A DNA stretch of 64,000 nt from Macrophomina tecta (GCA_024180945.1 JAKSGN010000036.1:930001-994000), one strand, 5' to 3'. Numbered from the stretch's first letter, positions 32,198-44,400 are shown. Numbers and translations: made by a program. Notes: generated from the sequence alone by a model not told the origin.

Positions 32198-34008
32198 GGT
32201 CCTGGAGGTTGGCTGGGGGCCGTGAATATGTTGGGTTGGGGCTCTGGGGAGAAGCGCGGAGGATGGTATTGGCCTGTGGCAAGGGGGCGTAGGAGGGAGT
32301 GTTGTGAGGTTATTATCGATCGAACTTGGACTTGGACGGCCAGGCTGCGGACGAGGGAGTACGGTCGAATCGATCTTCCTTCCTAGTCTCGACGCGACTT
32401 GCAAACTTGTGCTACAACTGAGTATGCGCCCAGGCGGAACGTGTAACCACCACGCTCGGAGGGATAGCGCGAGATGGATCGAATGTACGGCTCTTCAAGA
32501 AACGGCCATGTTGCCGAAGGAGGACGGATGTTTTTTTCACGAAATGCTGCAACTGAGCATGACGAGTCTTGATGTCTAGAGAATGGTTGGTGAGACGAAA
32601 AAAGAAAAGGCGCACCTGTTTTTGAAGCAACACGAAGGGTTCGTAGCCGTGCACTATCAACTGCAGGATTGCGCTCCCGGCGGGCGTCCAGAGCGCCACG
32701 AGCGCCGCATTCGGGTCACCGGTCAGTCGGAAGTGCACTGCTGACCTTGCTTGGCGGTCAGATTGCTGCCTGCAATCTGAGGAAGCGGTTGCCTTGCAGT
32801 GATTTTAAGAGGAACCGGGATGAAGCAGGCACAGGAAGATAAAGGGAGCAGAGTTGCATAAACGACAAGACGTCTACTCAAAGTTCGAAATGAGACCACA
32901 GAACCGAAGAAGTGGCGTATACGGCGTGCATTCTTGTTGGGTCAGGAGGTTGAGGTGAGGCTGAAGGTGAGAATGCGGGGCTCAGCTGGGGCCACAACTC
33001 GAGGGTGCTTGCTGCAGCAATCTCGCCGTGACGGAGACGTGCAGCACAAGGAGCACCAGACACAATTCGCGGTAGGCTATCGAAGCTCTTTAATTAGGTA
33101 GATCTGGAAGTACTTATTTGTAGAAGCAGTCCAGTTGCACCCCTGCCCGGGACACGCGGTGCGGCCCGAAAGCCCCTGGGCTGTTGGTGCTTCTTTTGAT
33201 CCTTAACCTGGCTTCCACATCAAATGTGGTTACCTGTCATTGATGAAAGGATGACCAACATGTAGCCTGAGCTTCAACCCTCACCAATGTCCTCACCTCG
33301 GCTCAGCTTCTCATTCGTCCACAAATTTAAGTAGCACGATTTTAGGTCGTTTCTATACCTTTGGAGGCATGAGGTATTTAATACCAATGTTCCATCCTCC
33401 GTGAAGATAGCCCCAGATGAAGTGCTGCCGTCCTAGTAGTAGAGTGACAGACCTACCGATGGTCCTAGCCCGTCGAATCCTCGAAACTACAGGATCCAGA
33501 TCTTTCCGAAGAAAAGATCTGCGTGTTTCCGGATAATGCCAGCATCTCTCTTGGCCAGAGTAGTGTGCTGCGGGAAAGGCCACGACGTATCTGTCAAGTC
33601 TCAACTAGCGACGAAACGTGAAATAGGCCGGAGCGGTAGTATGTGTGAATGCGAAAAGTGAGGTGCTGACTGTGAGCTGATGCTTCTCCACAGACTTCAC
33701 TGATCGGTGTCCTCAGCGTCTTTGTCTGAGTACTGTACAGAAATGAAGATCCTCTGGCCTGAGACGAGGCATCTGGCGAACACTCAGAGAGAATGCCCAC
33801 GTGCTTGCTAGTTCAAGCAATTTTCACACGGGAAGCATCAGTAAAGTCCCAGCATATGCCCGTGCCGGACCCTGGAGGCCGTGCGGATGCATAAAGATCT
33901 CGCTGATAGTCTCACAACCGTCTCCTCAACATCCGCATCCAAGCTCTCATCAACCCCACCGTCCCGCAAGGTCTTCACCACCGACTCCAACCACCCCCTC
34001 TCGACAGC
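32198..34008. other. Intergenic region, no supported gene
   Basis: This contains the upstream flank of the coiled-coil gene and the promoter of the Myb-like gene. Frames are under 110 codons and motif-free. The last 130 bases before 34009 are C-rich, as is common in fungal leaders. Confidence 0.5.
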
Positions 34009-34893
34009 ATGTCTGACGGATCTTCTCCTCTGAGCGATGTCCCCAGCGACATGGATGCCTCGTCCCAGGTACGTCACCACCCAGACCTTCCTCCTTGAAG
34101 TCCAGGTACTCTAACCGCAGAACCACTTCATGGTAAAGAACAAGCCAAATGAGTCCAGGGTCAAAACAGAGGACAGTGACCGACCCGAGACTCCTGAGTC
34201 CGCCACCGCTGCCACCAATGGCTCTATTCCTGCTACTCCGATTACCCCCAAGACTCCGGGGTCTGCCAAGCGAGCTGCCAACGACGGTGACGAGAACGAT
34301 TCGCCTCCCATGAAGAAGAAGAAAAAGAAGGGCAGGGCCTCACCTAAGGTGCCTGCTACTCCTCGCCAGCGCAAGGCTCCCACAAAGACTCCAGTAAGTG
34401 TGCGATATTAGAGGCCGACCGGCCTGGGCTTTATCGCTTCACCTTTGAATCCACGAGGCAGAGCTGACAGACTTTCTCTTCCCAGAGCTCCGCCCGTTCC
34501 ATCGCCACTACCACGGATGAGCTCTCCACTGAGGATCGCCTCCTGCTCAGCATGAAGGATCAGGGCAAGTCGTGGAAGGATATCGCCGAAGTCTGGAAGA
34601 ACGCCACGGGAGTCACGCCGGCAAAGTCGTCGCTGCCGAACCGTTACGCCCGCCTGCGTGCCAACATCACCACCATGAGCGAGATGGACCGGAACAATCT
34701 CTTGACGGCCAAGGCGGATGTGGAGTCGGCATTCGAGGCGTCGAAATGGGAGCGGATTTCGCAGAGGATGCAGGATCTGGGCACCATGAAGAAGTACAGC
34801 GTCAGCGTCCTCCAGAAGCAGCTCCAGAAGATAGGTACGGCGGCCAACAAGGCCCAGTCTCCAACCAAGCCTTCCAATGGCGCCGAGGAGTGA
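34009..34893 (+). CDS. Small Myb/SANT-like nuclear protein
   Basis: Three exons, 34009-34068, 34121-34393 and 34486-34893, give 246 residues. Introns have GTACG and GTAAG donors, CTAAC and CTGAC branch sites and CAG acceptors. The N-terminal half is Pro/Thr/Ser-rich with acidic patches and a strong basic signal (six Lys, then GRASPKVPATPRQRKAP) that looks like a nuclear localisation or AT-hook-like segment. The C-terminal half carries a Myb/SANT-like helix set (LSTEDRLLLSMKDQGKSW, KDIAEVWKNATG, SSLPNRYARLRAN), then a second helical block with KWERISQRM. Such proteins are common in Pezizomycotina and presumed DNA-binding. The target is unknown. Confidence 0.8.
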
Positions 34894-37208
34894 GCTCGTG
34901 CATCGCTCTCACGCTATATACGGTGCCAATAATACTGGTCTTTGTCCTTCTTCGTTCAAGAGCCCGGCAGTTCGAATTTCGATGGCGTTCCACCGAAAAG
35001 ATACATGCGGGATATTGGCCTGGATAGCCTGGGCTGCCTCTACTTGGGTTAGATAGACACCTTCTGCAGGGGCAATCGAAACATATCTGGGGATAATTAG
35101 TGCACACTCTTCCTATTAGCGACGTCGACTTCGAAAGGTGAAGCATATCAAAAAAAAAAAGAAAAAGAAAAAAGAAAAAACCTAAAGGAGACCTCAACCT
35201 GCCTTCAACGCATCTAAAGTGAAATCAGAGTCACCCTCTTCCGCGTGCATCTCTTGCGTACATACGTGGGGTGCGCAAAAGGCTTAGTCACCTTTGCGCC
35301 GAGCTTGATAGAGTTTTCTTCGGCTTCCACTGACGTTGAGCGACGACGGCAATAACAATCCATAGGGCAAGTGGTGTTGTGAATACTAGCTCTCTCATCT
35401 TTCTTCATCGCAAGCGCGGCGGCCCGCAGTGCCCCCCTGAGGATGGACCCGGCTGGACGCCAGGCCATGAACATTGCTATTCGTCGCGGCGCATCAAGTG
35501 GCTTCGGCATGCGGCGTCAAAAAAGCAAGGCGACTATACTGGCCAGGTAATAAGCGCTTCTCAAGAAATGCCCAAACAGGAAATCAATACGTTCGCTTGC
35601 TTCGCGACTATCGATCCTAGCCGCCGCTTGGAAGGCACAAGCGAAGGCTAACTCGCACGCAAAACCCACACCGCCTCGACGGCTTGCGCAAGCCCATACT
35701 CCGCAGCTCTAGGAGGACGTCGTAGCATTCGAGCAAAGACTGCCGCATCAAGGCATGCAGCGGGCCTTGGCAATACTGGCATCTGCCGCATCGGGGGGCC
35801 CGCCACGACGCTAAGTCGAGCGTCGAACGTAGGGATGAATATTGGCAATGTTTCGTTTCTAATCTGGGGAGCCCGTTTACGATCTATTTTCTGTGTTTCG
35901 ATGCGGGAGCCTTTGATGGGGGCGGGGCAGGGCACAGGAATACGTAGACACCCCTCGCCAACTCTCGTGATCCGCGCGTCCTCCGCCGGCGAGACGGACG
36001 CTAGGGGAGTAAGGCGGCAGCCCTCGATAAAACTGCGCGGCGAAGCTCTGCGAGCGCTCGGGAGCTTCGGCGGAGGAAGACGTGCGAGGAAAAGGGCAAT
36101 TGAGACGCGGGGGGGAGTCGAGGTTTGGGTGAGGCAAGAGCGGGAAGAGCGGAGGCCAGGCCGTCTGAAGATCGACGCGGCCGGTGCTGGGCCAGCCTTG
36201 CCCAGCGAATCAGCGCCCCCGCCTTGCTCTCCAACTCGCCCAGCGCCTGCCTGCGTGCAACAACACATCGCCCACTACTCCGCCATGCGCCCACGTCTGG
36301 CAACTTCAGCTTCCGCGCCGTCGTGAGACATGAGCATCTCACTGCCAACAAGGCCACGACCAGCTTTGCTTCGTCTCTTCGTCGTCTGCCACGCCGTTCC
36401 TCGCCGGTCCTCGCCGAGCTCACCCGTCGCTTCGATGCCTCCCGCACATGCGCCCTCCCTCCATCGACGTCGGCTTCCGGCAGCGCAACGAGCCTCGTGT
36501 CCGAGCTTCGCTTGACCCACGGTGCCGGGAGCGTTTGACAACCGCTGGAGCGGCGCCAGGTCCAGGTTTCATCCGTCTGGCCGGCCGACGACAACGGCGG
36601 CGGCGGTGGATCGCGCGCCGCGACTCCAGACATCATGACGGCGAGGCCAGCATCGAGCAGCCGCAGAGATGCACGCAAGGAACAGTGCGCCGCTGATGCT
36701 TTCTCTGCGATTGCGACGTTGGAGCATGCGATGCGAGCGGCATTTGAAGAGCTTCGATTTGCAGGGCTGATGGGCGAAGATAAGAAACTCGGCGACTAGT
36801 CGCTGAGCGGGCTGGGGCCCAGAGATAAGCAGGCTTGCACAACATCTCCGGGCCCAGGAGTAAGCCCAGGCCCACCCCACAGACCCCGACTCTGCCTTTT
36901 CTTCAGCCACTTCCGCGGGACCAGATCTGCCATCCCGCGATCTGCTTTCTCCCCGGCGTCGTGTCAAGCTTATGACGAAGCCCAACCTGCGTGATTTCCA
37001 TGCCACTCGGCCCCCGGTGCAGGGGCCCGTTGACCGCGGCGCCATGCCCATGGCCGCCTGTGCGCCTCTTCTCCGGCGTTTCCTCAACTAGCTGACAGAA
37101 TCAGTCTTCTCTATTTGCTTCGCATCCCCGGTCTCTTCTGAACCTCTCTATCCTGCTTCTCCAATTGTGATTGTCTTTTTGGATATTCCTGAACCCGCCG
37201 CTCACGCC
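34894..37208. other. Long upstream region of niaD
   Basis: About 2.3 kb. An A-rich stretch near 35150-35180 follows the Myb-like gene. From 35.6 to 37.1 kb the DNA is GC-rich and yields many overlapping frames of up to 225 codons on both strands, all with unprotein-like composition, so I treat them as chance. A pyrimidine-rich leader precedes the niaD ATG. GATA sites are listed separately. Confidence 0.5.
36779..36829 (+). promoter_or_regulatory. Pair of GATAAG sites upstream of niaD
   Basis: GATAAG occurs at 36779-36784 and 36824-36829, about 430 and 380 bp before the niaD ATG. HGATAR is the known target of AreA/Nit2 GATA factors that activate nitrogen genes when ammonium is scarce. A near match to the NirA site (TTCCGCGG at 36911-36918, one base off CTCCGHGG) follows. 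Function is inferred. Confidence 0.55.
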
Positions 37209-39881
37209 ATGGGTGTCCAGCCTCAGCAGGAAGAAAAGCCTCATGTGAAGCAGCTCGGCGGTAACCTGCCTCCTTCACCGCCCGAGACCATTTACGGCGA
37301 CACATCATCACCAGCTCCGGTCGAATATCCCCTACCTCCGCCGAGCAAAAGGCCCGTCAAAGTTTTGGAAGTTGACCAGAAGACGCCCGACGCACATGTC
37401 CCCCGCGACCCGAGATTGATACGATTGACCGGTGTTCACCCCTTCAACGTCGAAGCCCCTCTTTCAGACCTTTATAATGAGGGATTCCTCACAAGCCCGG
37501 AGCTTTTCTACGTCAGGAACCATGGAGCCGTGCCGGAGGTGAAGGACGAGGAGATCCCTGACTGGGAGTTCACCGTGGAGGGAATGGTCGAAAATCCGCT
37601 GAGGATTACATTTAAAGAACTTCTCTCGGAGTACGAGAATGTCACCTACCCCATAACTCTCGTCTGCGCCGGTAACAGGCGTAAAGAGCAGAACGTGGTG
37701 CGGAAAACCAAGGGTTTCTCTTGGGGTGCAGCGGGCGTGTCGACTGCCCTCTGGACCGGTGTGGTGATGGGAGATGTCTTGAGGAGAGCCAGGCCGATGA
37801 GACGGGCAAAGTACGTTTGCATGGAAGGCGCTGACAAGCTGCCCAACGGCTACTACGGCACGTCCGTCAAGCTCAACTGGGCCATGGATCCCAATCGGGG
37901 GATGATGCTTGCCCATAAGATGAACGGAGAGATGCTTACACCTGACCACGGCAAACCTTTGCGATGTGTCATTCCTGGTCAGATTGGTGGCAGGAGTGTC
38001 AAGTGGCTGAAGAAGCTCATCGTCACTGCCGAACCTAGCGACAACTGGTACCACATCTACGACAACCGAGTGTTGCCGACCATGGTGTCACCGGACGATG
38101 CTGCAAATGATCCCAACTGGTGGAAGGACGAGAGATACGCCATCTACGACCTCAGCACAAACTCGGCCATAGCGTACCCAGCCCACGAGGAGCAGCTCTG
38201 CGTCGTTGGTGGTCCGGAAAAGTACCGCGTCAGAGGCTACGCTTATGGCGGCGGTGGCAGGCGTGTCACTCGAGTCGAGCTTTCCCTAGACAAAGGCAAG
38301 ACCTGGAGATTATCGAATATCGACTACGCCGAGGACCGCTACCGCGATGCCATGCCACAAGACCTCTTTGGCGGAAGGCTCGATATGGACTGGCGGGAGA
38401 GCTCCTTCTGCTGGTGCTTCTGGGACATTGACATTCCCGTCAGCGAGCTGAGGGATGCCAATGACATCGTCGTCCGAGCGATGGATGAATCCATGAACCT
38501 TCAACCAAGAGACATGTACTGGTCCGTCCTGGGTATGATGAACAACCCGTGGTACCGCATTGTCATCAACCATGAAAACGACTACATGCGCTTCGAACAC
38601 CCCACGCAGCCTGCTCTGATGCCGGGCGGTTGGATGGAGCGGGTGAAAAAGGCGGGTGGAAACCTGACGAATGGCTTCTGGGGCGAGAAAATCGGTGGCG
38701 AAGAGACTGAGGTGCCGGCAGGTGAGCAGGCTGGCGAGATAAAGATGACGAATGACAAGGTGAAGAGGGATATCACGATTGATGAATTGCGAAAACATGA
38801 TACGGAGAAGGAGCCTTGGTTTGTGGTGAATGGAGAGGTTTATGATGGAACTGCATTCCTGGAAGGGCATCCAGGAGGTGCGCAGAGTATCATTTCTGCT
38901 GCCGGGATGGATGCTACAGATGAGTTCATGGCTATTCGTAAGCGCTTTTTTCCGAGCTATTCACTAGACTTGACTGACGAGAGAACAGACAGTGAGACGG
39001 CCAAGGCGATGATGCCAGATTATCACATTGGATCTCTGGATGAGGCGTCGAAGCGCGTCCTCAGCGAAGGAGAAATCAAGCCCGAGGCAACTGGACCTCG
39101 CGACATCTTCCTGGACTCTCGCGCCTGGACAAAGGCCATCCTGCACAGCAAGGAATCCGTTTCTTGGGACACGCGCATTTTCAAGTTCAAGCTCGAGCAT
39201 GAGGACCAGAAATTGGGACTCCCGACCGGCCAGCATCTCATGATGCGTCTGCGGGACCCGGTGACCCGAGAAGCAATCATCCGCTCATACACGCCTATCT
39301 CGGAGACCACTCAACCCGGCTTCATCGACATCCTCATCAAGGTCTACTTCGACACCAAGGAGCGTGCAGGTGGCAAGATGACCAAGGCCCTCGACTCACT
39401 TCCCATCGGCCACTTCGTCGACTTCAAGGGTCCTATTGGCAAGTTCGAGTACCTCGGAGGCGGGCTTTGCAGCATCAACGGTAAACAGCGCAACGTCAAG
39501 CGGTTCATTATGATCTGCGGTGGCAGCGGCATCACGCCCATCTATCAGGTGCTGCGGGCTGTCATGCAGGACAAAGAGGACCCCACGGTGTGCACAGTAC
39601 TCGACGGCAACCGTCTGGTCGAGGATATCCTGTGCAAGGGCGACCTCGACGCTTTTGCGCTTGAAAACGAGGGCAGATGTAAGTTGCTGTACACGCTGGC
39701 ACAGGCGCCGGATGATTGGACGGGGTTGAGGGGTCGTATTGCTGCGCCACTGTTGAAGGAGCATGCCGCGTTGAGTGAGGATACGCTCGTGCTGCTGTGT
39801 GGGCCAGAGGCTCTTGAGAAGAGCGCGCACAAGGCGCTTAATGAGATTGGGTGGAAGGATGAGGATCTGTTGTTTTTCTAA
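37209..39881 (+). CDS. niaD: Nitrate reductase, NAD(P)H-dependent
   Basis: Two exons, 37209-38937 and 38989-39881, give 873 residues. The ATG lies in CGCCATGG context; the frame upstream has only a GTG. Domains in order: molybdopterin domain with Mo-ligand Cys153 (LVCAGNRRKEQN); the dimerisation domain; cytochrome b5 domain with haem ligands His554 (GHPGG) and His577 (AIHSET); FAD-binding domain with RSYTPIS near 673; and NAD(P)H domain with GGSGITPIY near 753. The 51-nt intron is a multiple of three and has no stop, but it must be removed to create His577, whose codon it splits. The enzyme reduces nitrate to nitrite in the cytosol. It lies directly upstream of niiA in the same direction. Confidence 0.97.
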   Translation: MGVQPQQEEKPHVKQLGGNLPPSPPETIYGDTSSPAPVEYPLPPPSKRPVKVLEVDQKTPDAHVPRDPRLIRLTGVHPFNVEAPLSDLYNEGFLTSPELFYVRNHGAVPEVKDEEIPDWEFTVEGMVENPLRITFKELLSEYENVTYPITLVCAGNRRKEQNVVRKTKGFSWGAAGVSTALWTGVVMGDVLRRARPMRRAKYVCMEGADKLPNGYYGTSVKLNWAMDPNRGMMLAHKMNGEMLTPDHGKPLRCVIPGQIGGRSVKWLKKLIVTAEPSDNWYHIYDNRVLPTMVSPDDAANDPNWWKDERYAIYDLSTNSAIAYPAHEEQLCVVGGPEKYRVRGYAYGGGGRRVTRVELSLDKGKTWRLSNIDYAEDRYRDAMPQDLFGGRLDMDWRESSFCWCFWDIDIPVSELRDANDIVVRAMDESMNLQPRDMYWSVLGMMNNPWYRIVINHENDYMRFEHPTQPALMPGGWMERVKKAGGNLTNGFWGEKIGGEETEVPAGEQAGEIKMTNDKVKRDITIDELRKHDTEKEPWFVVNGEVYDGTAFLEGHPGGAQSIISAAGMDATDEFMAIRKRFFPSYSLDLTDERTDSETAKAMMPDYHIGSLDEASKRVLSEGEIKPEATGPRDIFLDSRAWTKAILHSKESVSWDTRIFKFKLEHEDQKLGLPTGQHLMMRLRDPVTREAIIRSYTPISETTQPGFIDILIKVYFDTKERAGGKMTKALDSLPIGHFVDFKGPIGKFEYLGGGLCSINGKQRNVKRFIMICGGSGITPIYQVLRAVMQDKEDPTVCTVLDGNRLVEDILCKGDLDAFALENEGRCKLLYTLAQAPDDWTGLRGRIAAPLLKEHAALSEDTLVLLCGPEALEKSAHKALNEIGWKDEDLLFF

Positions 39882-40237
39882 TCTGCTTTTGTTTGCTTGG
39901 GATACAAATTTTGCTTGGCGTTCTGGAGATACACCTGTTGCTGGCAACGCATTTGTGGGCTTCTTATTTTTCTTTGCATTGCGTTTGGGATTGCTGCATC
40001 CACGCACTTCACGAACGCTACGAATATTACTGTTGCCTGGCGTTGTTGCACGATATCAACTCGAGCTTTGTTCAGCATGTTTCGGAGTACCACATTAACG
40101 CCGACGTTGCACATCCGCTGCACGAGCCAAATCCGACTTCGACCCGAACAGCACGGTATGCCGTCTCACAATTTGACTCGGTGGGAGCCAAGCCGGTGTG
40201 CTTTCTCCTCGGAAGTGTTTGTCGCAAGACCTCACAC

Positions 40238-40491
40238 GATAAATATGCGGAAGCCAAATATGGGGTGTTCTCGTCTCAAGGAAGAACAGAAAACCCACAT
40301 CTCGAAGCAACACTTCCCCGGAGAAGGTTTCCGGCCCAGAAATAAATTTCCCTCCTCCAGGGCCCGCGCATTATCTGCTCTGCGGGTCTCACGATAAGGA
40401 ACCGTGGCAGGCGGGCACTAAAACCAACTCTAATGGCGGGGCTTGACCGGATACGGCTTAGCGAGGGGTGCGCCAGAGCACTCCCCTTATC
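40238..40491. promoter_or_regulatory. Cluster of GATA-factor sites upstream of niiA
   Basis: CGATAA at 40237-40242, GATAAG at 40393-40398 and its complement CTTATC at 40486-40491 lie just upstream of the NirA-type site. A further TTATCT occurs at 41171-41176. Grouped GATA sites next to a NirA site are the known layout for synergistic AreA/NirA activation in Aspergillus; activity here is inferred. Confidence 0.6.
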
Positions 40492-40540
40492 TATGGCCAA
40501 CAACAGCAACGGCATTATTCTGCCTGTGGCCTCTGTCTTT

Positions 40541-40548
40541 CTCCGAGG
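40541..40548 (+). promoter_or_regulatory. NirA-type binding site
   Basis: CTCCGAGG matches the Aspergillus NirA consensus CTCCGHGG exactly, about 905 bp before the niiA start and 50 bp after a GATA site. NirA is the nitrate-specific Zn2Cys6 activator. Confidence 0.6.
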
Positions 40549-41434
40549 ACGTCATTTTCGACATCAGCAGTCGATGGCTACCTTGCTTCGCTCATTCCTG
40601 CGCGAAAGGAGTGCGTTTCGACGGATGGTGGTGCGCATCGCGATTGTATCGCCTCTCGCTGCTGCTTCTGCGCGGTGCGATCATGTCACGGCACGTCACG
40701 TCGGACGTCTCGCGCGTCCGTTGCCGTGGAATCAATCGTGTGCCGTGCAGCCTCGACAGGACCAGGGCAGAACAGGGCAGGCAAATTAACCTGTGGCACC
40801 AGCTGTGCCCCGCGGAAGAGCGATCGTGTTGCGCGGAGAAAGCGTGCGCGGGTGCGGGTACCACACGTCGCCTCGCGAGACATGAACAACTGACAAAACG
40901 GCATGCTCGGATTGGATGAGATATGAGCATCCCACCGCATGTGTCTGGTTCTGGCGTTACTTGCGCGGAGTTGCTTGTTTTTTGCCTCTGCTGAGTCCAG
41001 CTGCTTTGGGGTGAGCTCTTTTTCCCCCTTCAATTTAGAGGCTAGAGGTCTTTCCGGCAATTGGTTGGATTGCCGCATTAGCTTACTGTACTCTTGTGGC
41101 GACGCCTTACGTCTCTTGCCCTTGGCTTTACCTTTTCCTCTCTTCTATCTTCTGTCTTTTGCTTCGAGCGTTATCTCTTCCTCTCTTCCGCTCCCCCTCT
41201 TCATCATCCCTTCCCTCCTCATCTTGCTCCCCGTCTCATCCTTTGCTCGTTGCGCGCTGCTGTCATCTCGCAGCTGCAGCTCCGCGTAATCTGAGAGAGT
41301 GGGACCAAGCTTGGTTTGTTTTCGTTGTGATACCCCAACCAAAACCTACTTCTCACTCCCTCTTTCTCCCGCTTCGGAGCCGCTCAAGGGCGGGCAGCGG
41401 CCTCTTTGCCGGCCAAAGAATAATAACCCAACGC

Positions 41435-41453
41435 AAAAAAAAAAAAAAAAAAA
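41435..41453 (+). repeat. 19-nt A run abutting the niiA start codon
   Basis: Nineteen consecutive A residues lie directly before the ATG, whose own A makes twenty. If real and transcribed, it forms an A-rich leader end. Confidence 0.8.
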
Positions 41454-44400
41454 ATGAGCAACAGCGAGTGGAATGACCCGGAGGCCAACCGGCTACCGGA
41501 GAAGGTGGAGGAGCTGAAGCAGACGAACGGCCTCCCCAATGGAGACGAGACACACGATAGGAAGAAGGTGGTGGTGGTAGGACTAGGCATGGTCGGCATT
41601 GCATTCATGTAAGTTTCTCAGCTATCACGAAAACGCCCGCACCAGCACCGAAAGACGGAGAGTTGGAAACTAACGGAGCACCTGCAACGCACAGAGAAAA
41701 GCTGATGAAGTACGACGTCAAGCGCCGCGAATACGACGTCGTTGTCATCGGCGAGGAGCCGCACCTGGCGTACAACCGCGTCGGCCTGACGAGCTTCTTC
41801 CAGCACCGGCAGGTCGAGAACCTGTATCTCAACCCCCGTGAATGGGTAAGCAGAAGAGAGAAGGAGAGAGAAAACTCCCTCTTTGATGCCTTCCTCTCGC
41901 CCAGGATCGTTGAAGATAACAAATTTCTCAGTACTCCAGCATGCCCGAAGGCGCCCTCAACTACCACCTCAACACCAAAGTGACCGCCATCGACGCCCCC
42001 GGCAAGACCGTGCACACCGCCTCGGGCGACGCCGTCCCCTACGACGTCCTCGTGCTGGCGACCGGCTCGGACGCGCTGCTCCCACGCCACACGCCGGGCC
42101 ACGACGCGACCGGCGTCTTCGTCTACCGCACCATCGACGACCTGGAGCGCCTGATCGCCTTCGCGCGCACGCGTCGCGGCACGACGGGCGCCGTCGTCGG
42201 CGGGGGCCTGCTCGGCCTCGAGGCCGCCAAGGCCATGATGGATCTGGAGGATTTCGCGAAGGTGCGGTTGGTCGAGCGGAATCGGTGGGTGCTGTCGCGG
42301 CAGTTGGATGCGGATGCAGGCGGGATGGTGGTGGAGCAGGTCAGGGCGCTGGGGCTGGATGTGTTGCTGAGTAAGCGGGTGGGCAGGATTTTGGTGGATG
42401 AGGCGAATGCGGTGAAGGGAGTGAGGTTTGAGGACGGAGAGGAGATGGAGTGCTCGTGCGTCTGCTTTGCGGTGAGTTTGGACGAGAGGACTCGGGAGAG
42501 GGCTGGGTCCAGAGTGCTGATTCGGAGCAGATCGGTATCAAGGCCCGCGACGAACTGGCGCGGCAGGCTGGCATCCGGTGCGCTGACAGGGGCGGCGGTA
42601 TCGTCGTCGCGGATAACCTCCAGACCTCTGTCCCGGATGTCTACGCTATCGGCGAATGCGCGAGCTGGGAAAATCAGACCTTCGGTCTCATTGCCCCGGG
42701 TGTTGAGATGGCGGACGTGCTGGCCTTCAACCTTACCCAGGCCAAGGCGCACTCCCTGCGGAAATTCAAGCGTCCGGATCTGAGCACCAAGCTCAAACTT
42801 CTCGGTGTCGAGGTTGCCAGTTTTGGTGACTTTTTTGCCGACCGCGATGGTCCCAAGGAGCTCCCGGCTCGGCGGGGAGCAAACAAGAAGGAGGGCGTTA
42901 TCGACTCGAAAGACAGAGTCAAGACTCTGACCGAGGGTCCCGCACCGCCTCCAGTCAAGGCTTTGACCTACAAAGACCCTTTCCAGCAGGTCTACAAGAA
43001 GTATCTGTTTACTCTGGACGGCAAGTATCTTCTCGGTGGTATGATGATTGGAGACACGAAAGATTACGTCAAGCTGGTCCCGATGGTGAAGAATCAAAAG
43101 CCCCTCGAGATTCCGCCGAGCGAATTGATCGTTGGCGCGAAGAAGGGCGATGATGAGGGCGCGGACGATCTGTAAGTCATGCCCTGTCTTGTACTCTTGT
43201 GCATACCCATTGACATGGCACAGCGACGATGACACTCAGATCTGCTCTTGCCACAACGTCACAAAGGGGGACGTGGTCAACCAGGTCAAGGACGGTACTT
43301 GCAAGAGCATCGGCGACGTCAAGTCCTGCACCAAGGCTGGCACCGGCTGCGGTGGCTGCATGCCCCTCGTTCAAACCATCTTCAACAAGACCATGGCGTC
43401 CATGGGTCAAGAAGTTAAGAACCACCTCTGTCCACACTTTGAGTATTCCCGCGCCGACCTGTTCCACATCATATACGTCAAGAAGTTGCAGAGCTTCGAG
43501 GAGGTCGTCAAAACGTGCGGCAAGGACCCGGAGTCATTGGGCTGCGAAGCCTGCAAGCCTGCCATCGGATCCATCCTCGCGTCTCTATTCAACAAACACA
43601 TCCTCGACGACAAGCAGCGCGGTCTACAGGACACAAACGACAAGTTCCTGGCCAACATCCAGCGCAATGGCACCTTCTCCGTCGTCCCCCGCGTTTCTGG
43701 CGGCGAAATCACCGCGGACAAGCTCATCGTCATCGGCACCGTGGCGAAAAAGTATGGACTCTACTGCAAGATCACCGGCGGCCAGAGAATCGACATGTTT
43801 GGTGCCAAAAAACAGGACCTCCTGGCCATCTGGGAGGAACTGATCGACGGCGGCATGGAGAGTGGACACGCCTACGCCAAGTCCCTCCGCACCGTCAAGA
43901 GCTGCGTCGGCACGACCTGGTGCCGTTTCGGCATTGGCGACAGCGTGGGCATGGCCGTCCGCCTGGAGGAGCGCTACAAGAGCATCCGCGGGCCGCACAA
44001 GATCAAGGGCGGCGTGTCGGGCTGCGTACGCGAGTGCGCCGAGGCGCAGAACAAGGACTTCGGGCTCATCGCGACGGAGAAAGGGTTCAACATCTTCGTG
44101 GGCGGCAACGGCGGCGCGAAGCCGCGACACTCGGAGCTGCTGGCCAAGGACGTGCCGCCGGACGACGTAGTGCCCATCCTCGACCGCTACCTCAGCTTTT
44201 ACATCCGCACCGCCGACAAGCTGCAGCGCACGGCGCGCTGGATCGAGAACCTGCCTGGCGGCATCAAGTACCTGCGTGAGGTCGTGCTCGAGGACAAGCT
44301 GGGCATCTGCGCGGACCTGGAGAGGCAGATGCAGGATTTGGTCGGGTCCTTCTTCTGCGAATGGGCCGAAGTCGTCAAGAACCCGGCCAAGCGCGCCCTC

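Larger units (their letters stand above)
39882..41453. other. niaD-niiA intergenic region (niiA promoter)
   Basis: 1572 bp between the two nitrate genes. It holds the niaD 3' flank, GATA and NirA-type sites (listed separately), a long pyrimidine-rich stretch at about 41100-41270 and a 19-nt A run touching the niiA ATG. Frames of up to 166 codons show no domain. Confidence 0.7.

Noticed and set aside
36001..36678. 225-codon minus-strand frame (and overlapping plus frames) upstream of niaD
   Set aside because: GC-rich chance frames on both strands, Arg/Ala/Ser-rich composition and no motif.
37167..37208. Fourteen extra N-terminal codons of nitrate reductase
   Set aside because: They begin with GTG, not ATG. 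The first ATG in good context is at 37209.
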